Shown here: piece after piece, positions 55,814-64,000 of the stretch
Layout: the number at the start of each line of letters is the position of its first letter
Numbering within the stretch: position 1 is the stretch's first letter
NCBI GenBank assembly: GCA_002104985.1
Contig: MCGO01000126.1
Coordinates: 1 to 64,000 of the forward strand
From: Rhizoclosmatium globosum
Taxonomy: Eukaryota > Chytridiomycota > Chytridiomycetes > Chytridiales > Chytriomycetaceae
DNA: 64,000 nt
Direction of reading: 5' to 3'
Program-made: the position numbers and the translations under genes
The notes under the pieces: model-generated
What the model saw: the letters and a program-made list of their open reading frames with translations, nothing else
What the model was told of the DNA's origin: nothing
Database searches by the model: none

Positions 55814-58553
55814 ATGCACCGAACACTTCCGCGGATCGTCGTTCGCAGCATGCACCGAGACAGCTGTGCAAGCAGTCTTAGGGTTAGGGTTAGCGCCTGC
55901 TCTAACCCCAACCCGCACTTGAGCCTACTTAGGGTTAGCCAGACCCGCGCCTTCTCGCTGGGCCCAGTCTCTCTCACCAAAAACGATCTCTTTTTAAACG
56001 CACGACAAAATGCGCCAAAGGGATTCGAGGCCTTCTTCAAAGAACCAAGTGCCGAAAAGGGAAAGAAGGACGACAAACCTTCGCAGTCTTCTCAACAGGA
56101 ACCAGACGAGAACAAGGACAACAAGGACGATAAAAAAGATAACAAAAAGAAAAAGGAGGAGCAAGAGGAGGATGAGGAGGAACCTCCAAAGAAGAGTACG
56201 TGTTCTTAATTCCTGTAACCCATCGAAGACTAATAAGTACATTATAACTCTCACAGAAAAGTCGAAAAAGACTCCTCCTCCAGCTGATCACATTGAGCTC
56301 TTTTCCTTCAAATTTAATGCAAACCACGTGTACTACGCAGTCACCTCTGCCTTCCTCGTTGCCTACTTCCTCTCCACTCAGCCTCAATCTGAGCCAATTA
56401 CATGGCACCAATTCCGTGTTGAAATGCTGGATAAAGGGTAAAAAGTGTCTTTGAGATGCCCCCTTGATCACTGACTAATCTCTATCGACCAACCAACCAC
56501 TCATCCAACTTAGCTTCGTCGAATCCCTCCAAGTCGTAAACAGATCCATGGTCCGTGTCTTCCTCCGTCCCGACGCTCCAATGCGCAACAACTCAAACCC
56601 CAACGGGTCAGGCTACCACTTCTCCATCGGCTCCGTAGACTCCTTCGAACGCTCCCTCGAACTCGCACAACGTGAACTCAATATCCCTACAAGAGAACGC
56701 ATCCCGGTCTCATTCACGAACGAAACCTCGTTAACAAACCTGGCCCTCAACTTCGCTCCTACTCTCCTCCTCCTCGGTGGTCTCGTCTGGATGTCTAGAC
56801 GTGCGGGCGGTGCTGGCGGTGGTGCCGGTGGTGCGAACGGGATTTTCGGGATTGGGAAGTCAAGAGCGAAATTGTTTAATCAGGAGACGGATGTGAAGGT
56901 GAAGTTTAAGGATGTGGCGGGGATGGATGAGGCGAAGGAAGAGATTATGGAGTTTGTCAAGTTTTTGAAGGATCCAGAGGTGTATGAGAGGCTTGGAGCA
57001 AAGATTCCTAAAGGAGCTGTTTTGTCTGGGTAAGTCTCTTTCTTTTTGTGAGTGCTATGCGAGCGAAGCGAGCATGTTCTTTTTGAGAGTGAAAGAGTCG
57101 AGATTGCATGCGAGTAGTGCCAGAATTTGAGAAGAAGGAATCATAAGCTAACAATCATGTACAGTCCACCAGGTACCGGTAAAACTCTCCTGGCAAAGGC
57201 GACTGCCGGAGAAGCTGGAGTCGCTTTCTTGTCCGTCTCTGGATCTGAATTCGTGGAAATGTTTGTCGGTGTTGGTTCTTCTCGTGTCCGTGACTTGTTT
57301 GCGAATGCAAAGAAGATGGCTCCAGCCATCATTTTCATTGGTATGTCAAACTAACTTATCCAATAACTTTAACTAACTCCATCCTTCGCAAATCAGATGA
57401 AATTGACGCCATCGGAAAGGCTCGTGGAAAGGGTGGAATGACTGGTGGAAACGATGAACGTGAATCTACTCTCAACCAACTCCTCGTTGAAATGGACGGT
57501 TTCGGTTCCTCTGAACACGTAGTCGTTCTCGCTGGTACCAACAGACCCGACGTTCTCGACCCAGCCCTTCTCCGTCCTGGCCGTTTCGACAGACACATCT
57601 CCATCGACCGCCCAGACATCAAGGGCCGTGTTGACATTTTCAAAGTCCACTTGAAGCCAATCAAACTCTCTGCCGAAACCGTTGTTGAAAACCTAGCCCG
57701 AAAGCTCTCAGCCTTAACCCCCGGATTCGCCGGAGCCGACATCCACAACGTCTGTAACGAAGCCGCCCTCATCGCCGCCCGTGGATCCGCCGACTCCGTC
57801 ACCGAAAAGCACTTTGAACAAGCCATCGAGCGTGTGATTGCCGGTCTCGAGAAGAAATCCAAGGTCCTGTCTCCACATGAAAAGAAGATTGTCGCATACC
57901 ACGAGGCAGGACACGCTGTTGTCGGTTGGTTCCTCCAACACGCGAACCCGCTCCTCAAAGTCTCCATCATCCCACGTGGATCTGCTGCCCTTGGATACGC
58001 GCAGTACCTTCCACAGGACCAGCATTTGCAGTCTAAGGAGCAGTTTTTGGATATGATGTGTATGACGCTTGGAGGACGTGTTTCCGAGCAAGTTTTCTTC
58101 AATAGTATTACTACCGGTGCATCCGATGATTTGCAGAAGGTGACAAAGATGGCGTATGGACAGGTTGCGACGTACGGAATGAATGAGCGTGTTGGAAGCT
58201 TGTCGTATGGACGACCGGACGAGCAGCAACAATTTACAAAGCCTTACAGTGAAGAGACTGCAAAGATGATTGACGAGGAGGTGCGAACACTTGTCGCCTT
58301 TGCGTATGATCGAACAGTGAAGCTTGTTACTGAGAAGCGGGAGCAAGTTGAGTTGATTGCTCAGAGGCTGCTTGAGAAGGAGGTCTTGAGTCGAGAGGAC
58401 ATGATTGCCCTGTTGGGCGAGAGGTGAGTTATTTGATTTGATATAGAAGCGAATTCTGACTTTGTTTCTAGACCTTTCGGAGACCACTCAACATATGTAG
58501 AGTACCTTGGAAGCACAAAGAAGGAGACCGTGGAGGAGGTATCCAAGAACTGA
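55814..58553 (+). CDS. AFG3: Mitochondrial m-AAA protease (AFG3/YTA10 family)
   Basis: Six exons (55814-56195, 56257-56437, 56514-57029, 57165-57340, 57397-58423, 58472-58553) give 787 residues, the usual size. An Arg-rich mitochondrial presequence is followed by an acidic/Lys linker. Then come TM1 near [15 protein letters not shown] and TM2 [18 protein letters not shown]. The AAA module has GPPGTGKT (split by an intron after G), DEIDAIG, and the arginine fingers RPGRFDR. The protease has the HEAGH zinc site. The enzyme sits in the inner membrane with its active site in the matrix, degrading misfolded membrane proteins and maturing MrpL32. AFG3 versus YTA12 cannot be decided. TTAGGG repeats lie inside the presequence-coding part (55878-55893, 55929-55938). 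Confidence 0.95.
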
Positions 58554-58894
58554 AAACCTCAAACTCTATTTTGTTTTTCTTTTCTTTTGCTTTTACCCCT
58601 TCTCGAGGGCCTCTTTTCCCCTATTATTTGTTTTACTTGTTTGCATCTAGTTCTTTTGCAGTCTATTTGGGTGAAACTTTTTGTGAATGAATTGACTGTC
58701 GATATTTGATTATTGTTGTTGTTGGTTCACTCCTACCACTCATACGCTCGGCCATTCAATCGGCGGTAGCTACTAACAAAAGTAATTAAATATTTTTATC
58801 ATATAATAAATTGCAGTATTCGTTATTCTATTTCTCCTCTTTTCACAAGTAACCCACTCATAAACAAATTACTCTTAGAATCTCAACCTCGGAG

Positions 58895-59722
58895 ATGACA
58901 TCAGAAACCAATACCCGAATCCCAATACTTCCAACTGAACTCATCCATCGAATCTTTGTCCTCCTTGCCCCCTTCAAAGTGCCACAATACAAACTCATAT
59001 CCAAGCACATGCTCGCCATCCTCTCAGATCCCTACTTTCTCCACGCAAACTTTAAGCAGCTTTCTTCACAAGCCACAGCACTGACTCTCACGCCTTCCGA
59101 CCGAAACTGGTTCTCAGGGTGCCTCCCACATCCATACTCAGATTTCTATAGCACCGCAAGGCTTCTCAACGTGAACCACCTCTTTTTGAAAAATAGGAAG
59201 TTGATTGGACAACTTCCCAGCTTTCTAGGTGTTTCATCGCTCATTCGGATTCATCTTGGTGACAACAAATTGACTGGAACAATCCCGCCATCGTTTGGGA
59301 CGTTGGTGAATTTGAAATACTTGCATTTGGGAGGTAATAGGCTCTCGGGTGAGATTCCACGTGAATTGGGGAACTTGAGGAAACTGACGTTTTTGGCGGT
59401 GCATTCAAATTATCTGACGGGACGGATTCCAAAGGAATTGGGAGATGCTGTGGAGTTGATTTCTTTATACCTGGGACATAATTTACTTGAAGGGCCGTTG
59501 CCGGTTGAGTTAAGCCGTTTGGTAGAGTTGGTGGAGTTTTCGGTGTGTGGGAATTTTAAGATTTGTGGGGAGATACCCAAGGAGTTTGGTAAATTGGTTA
59601 AGTTGAGTTTGTTTGAAGTGTATGACACTGAATTAAGACGGCCTGAGATCTTTGGTAGAAGTGAGGACAGATCGGGAACGTGGATTGTGATTGATGATGC
59701 TTTCGAGATTGAAGAATTCTAA
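58895..59722 (+). CDS. F-box protein with plant-type leucine-rich repeats
   Basis: A single exon of 275 residues. Residues 8-50 fit an F-box (ILPTELIHRIFVLLAPFKVPQYKLISKHM). From about residue 90 six LRRs of the LxGxIPxxLGxLxxL type follow (LIGQLPSFLGVSSLI, LTGTIPPSFGTLVNL, LSGEIPRELGNLRKL, LTGRIPKELGDAVEL). This repeat style is typical of plants and also found in some fungi and bacteria. No signal peptide or TM segment is seen, so it is probably a cytosolic SCF adaptor that recognises substrate through the LRRs. Confidence 0.85.
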   Translation: MTSETNTRIPILPTELIHRIFVLLAPFKVPQYKLISKHMLAILSDPYFLHANFKQLSSQATALTLTPSDRNWFSGCLPHPYSDFYSTARLLNVNHLFLKNRKLIGQLPSFLGVSSLIRIHLGDNKLTGTIPPSFGTLVNLKYLHLGGNRLSGEIPRELGNLRKLTFLAVHSNYLTGRIPKELGDAVELISLYLGHNLLEGPLPVELSRLVELVEFSVCGNFKICGEIPKEFGKLVKLSLFEVYDTELRRPEIFGRSEDRSGTWIVIDDAFEIEEF

Positions 59723-59911
59723 TTGGCAATAAACTGAAACTAACGTGTAAGTTTTCATGAAGACTAGATTTGCGACTACAGGTTAAACTGGTATTCACTG
59801 TTTGATTACTCCAATGTCACCGTCAAACAGTAAAGGTACTATTTGCATCTACGCTTACGCTTTTTATACATACTCTTGGTCTCATTATGTTATTAGAATT
59901 AGAATAAGATA

Positions 59912-60876
59912 TCAAGTCGAACTATCCCTCCGGAAATCAGCATCCAAAGAAAACTTCAAATTTTTGATCGAAACAGAATCCATCCTTCCTCCAGAAGACA
60001 AAACCTTGGCTAAGTCTGTCTTATTTGATGTGCTCATTCTTTCTCTAACTTCATTCCAGTACAAATCAATCTTCATTTTTAACAGAGCCAAGAACAAAAA
60101 AATAAGCAGGCTGTGCTCAAGACTGTTAAATTGTATGCTAGCTCCATATCAACTTCAGTAGCTCCGCCGAGAAGTCCAACAGAAGTGATGCCGGAAATAC
60201 AAGCTGCAGCTCCGTATTTTGTTATGATTAAAAACTGTGGTGATATTGCATCCGCAGCGCTCATCACAGTATGTTGCCTGATATAAATAATGAACACAAC
60301 AAGTAAGAAACAGTCAAACAGGACTGTAAACGCAGCTGCAGCGATTGGAAGATAGATAAACATGAGATATATAGTATCGTTAAAGTAACCAACTGTAGTT
60401 GAAATCGGTGGTATCACTTGAGGAATAAGGAGTGCTGGGCTGAACCACACAATCCAACCACAAATCTCTGTGCACCAAGGCATAACACCATATGCAATAT
60501 ACTTACTTCGAGCCCAAGAATATTGAATATAGAAAATCTCAAAGATTGCAATGAATATGTACTGGCCTTCACCCGTGTATTCCAAGTGGCCAAGATGATA
60601 TGCGTAATCAGCACACAAGCCTGCTGCGCTGACGGAAAGTAATAAAAGCTGTATATTAAACGATGTTATGGCCTTTGGACACTTCTTGTTCGATATTGAG
60701 GCTTTTTCAATGAGAAATACAAAGCTAATCAAGTATATGAGCCCCGCAAAGCATACTGAAGCAAGCACGGATAGCACACCAATTCGAATACGATATACGG
60801 GGCTCTCTTGTCGTACTTTATGTGATGGGAAAGCTTCAGCGGCGGATGGTTGTTGTTCCACAGTTTCTAGTGTCAT
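59912..60876 (-). pseudogene. Seven-TM protein, frameshifted copy
   Basis: It is a paralogue of 61057-62037. From ATG 60876 (MTLETVEQQPSAAEAF) seven hydrophobic segments can be counted, with matching WARSKYIAYGVMPW and SPALLIPQVIPP. The frame closes at 60079 after a T7 run near 60095. The C-terminus continues in the next frame as FLALLKMKIDLYWNEVRERMS and LAKVLSSGGRMDSVSIKNLK, as in the intact paralogue. One indel, real or sequencing, explains it. If the assembly is wrong, this is an intact gene of about 320 residues. Confidence 0.75.
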
Positions 60877-61056
60877 TGTCTACGACTATTGACATTGTTC
60901 GTCTTGTTCGCATTTTTCCAACGTGAGAAGTAACGTTGAATTACTGAAATTTTAGTAAGACTATTTTGTCAAAGAATACAAATTAAGAACATGTGAAATG
61001 AAGAGTAGACATAGTTTTTGATTGACATTATTGAATAAAATACCAATAACTTGTCT

Positions 61057-62037
61057 TCATGTCCGTGATTCTCGTGAAAACACCTCATCCAAAGAAAGCT
61101 TCAAATTGTGAACAGAAATAGAGTCCATCCTCCCTCCACTCGATAAAACCTTTGCAAGTTCCATCCGATTGGACTCACTCATTCTTTCTCGTATTTCATT
61201 CCAATGTAACACAACCTTCATCCGCAAAAGCACAAAAAAGACTAAAACTACACAGGCTGTGCTTCCAACTGATGAATTGTGAAGAGAGTCAGTATCGTCA
61301 CTCATTGTGCCCGCAGCAAGAAGCGCGACTGAAGTCAATCCAACAATACATGCAATACCCCCAAACTTTGTAATAATCATAAACTGCGGTGGAGATTGAT
61401 CTGTCGCAGCCATCACCGTATGTCTCCGAATATAAATAAAGAACGCAATGAGCAAAAAACAGTCAAACAAAACAGTGACGACACCAGCAAGAACTGGAAG
61501 GTAAATGAAAAGAATGTCGATTATATTCCCGGATAATCCAGCAGCGGATAATAGTGGTGGTATAACTTGAGGTATCAGAAGGAATGGACTGAATAACACA
61601 ACCCAACTACACACTTTTGTACCCCATGGCAAAACGCTAAACGCGATATGCTGGCTTCGAGCCCATGAATAATGAATATAACTTAACTCAAAAATAGCGA
61701 TGCAGATGTATTGTCCTGTTCCAGTGTAATCTGGATGTCGCAACTGGTACGCAAAGTCAGAACAAAGCCCTGCCGCACCGAACGCCATCCCAAGAAGCTG
61801 TATATTGAAAGCAGTCATCACAAGGGTCTGTTTTTTGCTCAAAAGCGACACCTTTTCGATACCAAAGATGAAGTAGGAAAAGTATGAGAGCCCAGCAAGG
61901 GTTATTCCAAACAATGTCCATAAAATACTGATTCGAACGAAACCCGCGTATGTTACTTCTTTCTGGGGAAGCCGTGCAGCAAAAGTAAAGAATCGTGTTA
62001 CTTGGGACGATTCCATCTCGTTGGCCTCAGGTTCCAT
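61057..62037 (-). CDS. Seven-TM membrane protein
   Basis: 326 residues, single exon, seven hydrophobic segments. Conserved with its neighbour at 59912-60876: YIHYSWARSQHIAFSVLPWG, FSPFLLIPQVIPP, YIRRHTVMAA and the cytoplasmic end NEIRERMSESNRMELAKVLS. The layout (extracellular N-terminus, seven TM segments, hydrophilic tail) is receptor-like, but no GPCR motif such as DRY or NPxxY is evident. Possibly a lineage-specific receptor family. Confidence 0.75.
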   Translation of the reverse strand: MEPEANEMESSQVTRFFTFAARLPQKEVTYAGFVRISILWTLFGITLAGLSYFSYFIFGIEKVSLLSKKQTLVMTAFNIQLLGMAFGAAGLCSDFAYQLRHPDYTGTGQYICIAIFELSYIHYSWARSQHIAFSVLPWGTKVCSWVVLFSPFLLIPQVIPPLLSAAGLSGNIIDILFIYLPVLAGVVTVLFDCFLLIAFFIYIRRHTVMAATDQSPPQFMIITKFGGIACIVGLTSVALLAAGTMSDDTDSLHNSSVGSTACVVLVFFVLLRMKVVLHWNEIRERMSESNRMELAKVLSSGGRMDSISVHNLKLSLDEVFSRESRT

Positions 62038-62263
62038 TGTGAAGAAAGTTTGAGTCAGTTCATTGTTTCCTGTACCATTGTTTCAACCTAGAGAACATTA
62101 CGCTAGTATACATCTCTCAAAAAAAAAATATAAACCACAATTTTAACTTTATAAAGTATCCAAAGAAACACATGTTAAAACGGATAAAAACACACATTGG
62201 AGAAATCATTCTCCGTTCCTTTCACCATCACAGAACAACCAACTCGACAAATTAAGAAATCAT

Positions 62264-64000
62264 CTACTCTGCAATCTTGACACTAAACAGTTGCACATCA
62301 CATCCTGTCCAAATACTAGGACACGCCTTAACAACAGCATCACCACCACTAGGATTGGCGCACTTGATGTACACATTACCCCACATGTAACTCGTGAACC
62401 AAACCCGCACCGCCTCCGTGTACGTAAACTTCCGCGTGAAAATCGGTTGTGGGAGTGGGAGCAAACCGACAGTCGTTCCTGAAGCCAAATACTCGATGGC
62501 CTTCTTGTCGTCGTTGAATCCCTTCTCGATACAGTATTTGGAAATCATAGGACCGAGCGCGTCGACAAGGGTAATGAGAGTTGAGAGACGGAGGTGCGAT
62601 TTCCAGTAGTTGAACTGAAGACAAGTTAGCAGAAAGTTGAATTTGAAGGGTGTTAAAAAAAAAACTCACCCATTCCTCAGTCGCAACAAACCGTCCAGCA
62701 ACAAGCGTCGAAACATCTCCTTCATCCTCCCCCTTCTCCCCAGAAAGCTTCTCCATCGCAACACGCTTCGCCTTGCTATCCCGAACCCTCGCTAACTCCT
62801 GCATCGCATCATCAAACGTCAAATCCTGCAACCCATGAATCAATTCCGCGTTCCTCACAAGCGCATACACAAGCTGCGAGTTTCCTAAATTTCAAAAAAA
62901 CACCCAAAGTTAACACAAAAACCCCGCCTTTAAAACAATCCAAAAAAAAAAAGGCACCCTCCTCCTCACCTGCAACCTGATACTGCACAACGCCATTACA
63001 TAAATCGACCAAATAAAACACACACTTATGATTCGCCTCCTTACTAACCAAAAACGCCGGGTTCACAAACACCTTCAACAGCGACATGAGCTTGTTACAC
63101 GAGACCACGCACAAGCACTTGAAGTACGGCACCATGTTCGCAAGAACCATCAACATGGTCTCGTGCAGCGTTGCGACGGGTGTTTTTGCGGTTGTGGTGA
63201 TGAGGTGGTGTAAAGCGAGGGTGACAAAGTCGGCCCATGTGCCTTGGAAGATGGGGAGGTGGCGGGTTACGGCTTGGTACGGGGTTGGGTCGAAGGGGGC
63301 GTTGAGGTGGACGGCGTAGGTGCGTTCTTGGGAGAGGATGTGGAGGAGGAATGTGGACATTCGGGTTAGGCCAATGTCGTTGGGGGAGGATTTGGTTTCG
63401 ATCATGAAGTAGAGGAGGGTGGATGTGAAGGGGAGGATTAGGTCTGAGTCTTTGACGAGGGTTGCAAAGTGCTGGGAGTTTTTGGGAAAAAGGTGAGTGA
63501 GATGGCTGAAGTTGGACTGTGGTCATTACCTCGTTGATTTCGTAAAACTTCCAGAAGAGCATGATGGTTTCAATATGCAAATCGACGCGTTTGTTACTTC
63601 CAGGCAAATACGTGTTGGCAGCCTTGAGAATTACGAATCAGAATGACATTGGTCATTTTGTTTGAACAAATACTCAACCTCCAATGGATTCTTCAAGATC
63701 CTCACAATGCTCGTCCAAATCAAATCCAAATCAGACTTCTTTGAAATCTTGGAGATGAAGTAACGGAAGTCGTTATTTCCAAATGCAGTCTGTGGTATAC
63801 GTTAGATTGGGGAATCACACTGAAGAAGAAACTGTACCTTATCAATAAAGACCTTCTCCTCCACCTTTTCTTCAACAACAGCATCTTCTTCGACAACTTG
63901 ATTCTCTTCTTCTTCATCCTCGACTTCGTCAACAACAGGCGCGACTGATGCCACTGACGCGACAGAAGGAGAGACTGGGACAGCAACATCAAGCTCTTTT
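62264..64000 (-). CDS. HID1: HID1 (Golgi/dense-core vesicle factor), partial
   Basis: C-terminal part of a HID1/Ftp105-family protein; the start lies beyond the right edge. At least six exons: an acidic linker near 63.9 kb, FGNNDFRYFISKISKK, NKRVDLHIETIMLFWKFYEINE, then 63405-62960 (HETMLMVLANMVPYFKCL…, ANHKCVFYLVDLCNGVVQYQ). After an intron QLVYALVRNAELIHGLQDL follows, and the last exon has KYCIEKGFNDDKKAIEYLAS, TTVGLLPLPQPIFTRKF and VRVWFTSYMWGNVYIK, ending DVQLFSVKIAE. Block order matches human HID1 to its C-terminus. The protein is a peripheral trans-Golgi protein needed for sorting and, in yeasts, for vesicle or deubiquitinase targeting. Confidence 0.9.

Overview
The window looks like nuclear DNA of an early-diverging fungus, most plausibly a chytrid-like lineage. 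This is an inference, not an identification. Fungal markers seen are a Zn(II)2Cys6 transcription factor (42.9-44.8 kb), three RTA1-type membrane proteins (34.1-37.3 kb) and a PEP4-like vacuolar aspartic protease. Genes carry short introns (mostly about 45-170 nt) with GTRNGT donors, CTAAC/CTGAC-like branch points and YAG acceptors. The fungus also carries genes unusual for Dikarya: two MscL channels, a TIR-NB-ARC-TPR receptor and a plant-type LRR F-box protein.

Region 1 (1-16.7 kb) is rich in mobile DNA. Two copies of a composite repeat (1-538 and 14186-15204) each hold a short coiled-coil ORF, a tRNA-like sequence and GGACGCTG-type minisatellites, which in the complete copy are inverted with respect to each other. 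An exact 20-nt motif, TAATCCAACAGTATAGAACC, occurs five times, mostly at repeat/gene borders. A homeodomain plus HMG-box gene is split by a 6.2-kb LINE that carries an 18-bp target-site duplication, a terminal A8 (read on the minus strand) and a 5' inversion of the twin-priming type. Tail-to-tail with that gene lies a frameshifted KDZ transposase. A MITE-like element, tandem repeats and a truncated C2H2 zinc-finger gene follow.

Region 2 (16.7-24.9 kb) holds a TIR-NB-ARC-TPR gene whose TPR array is nearly identical unit to unit and has a 387-bp higher-order period. Next to it is the ribosome quality-control factor RQC2/NEMF.

Region 3 (25-46 kb) is ordinary gene-dense sequence. It holds a Cys-rich protein, a BTB protein, a PB1-ZZ protein, tandem MscL genes, tandem RTA1 genes, tandem aspartic proteases (one vacuolar type, one GPI-type), a disordered protein, a Zn cluster regulator and a short-chain dehydrogenase. 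A decayed copy of the Zn cluster regulator lies at 46.3 kb.

Region 4 (47-64 kb) holds an F-box protein, a frameshifted third aspartic protease, tRNA-Ser with a broken upstream copy, an intron-containing tRNA-Thr and a Gly/Tyr-rich small protein. It continues with a protein kinase, a mitochondrial m-AAA protease, an F-box/LRR protein, two seven-TM paralogues (one frameshifted) and HID1, which runs off the right edge. Exon borders given here were read by eye and would need RNA data to confirm.
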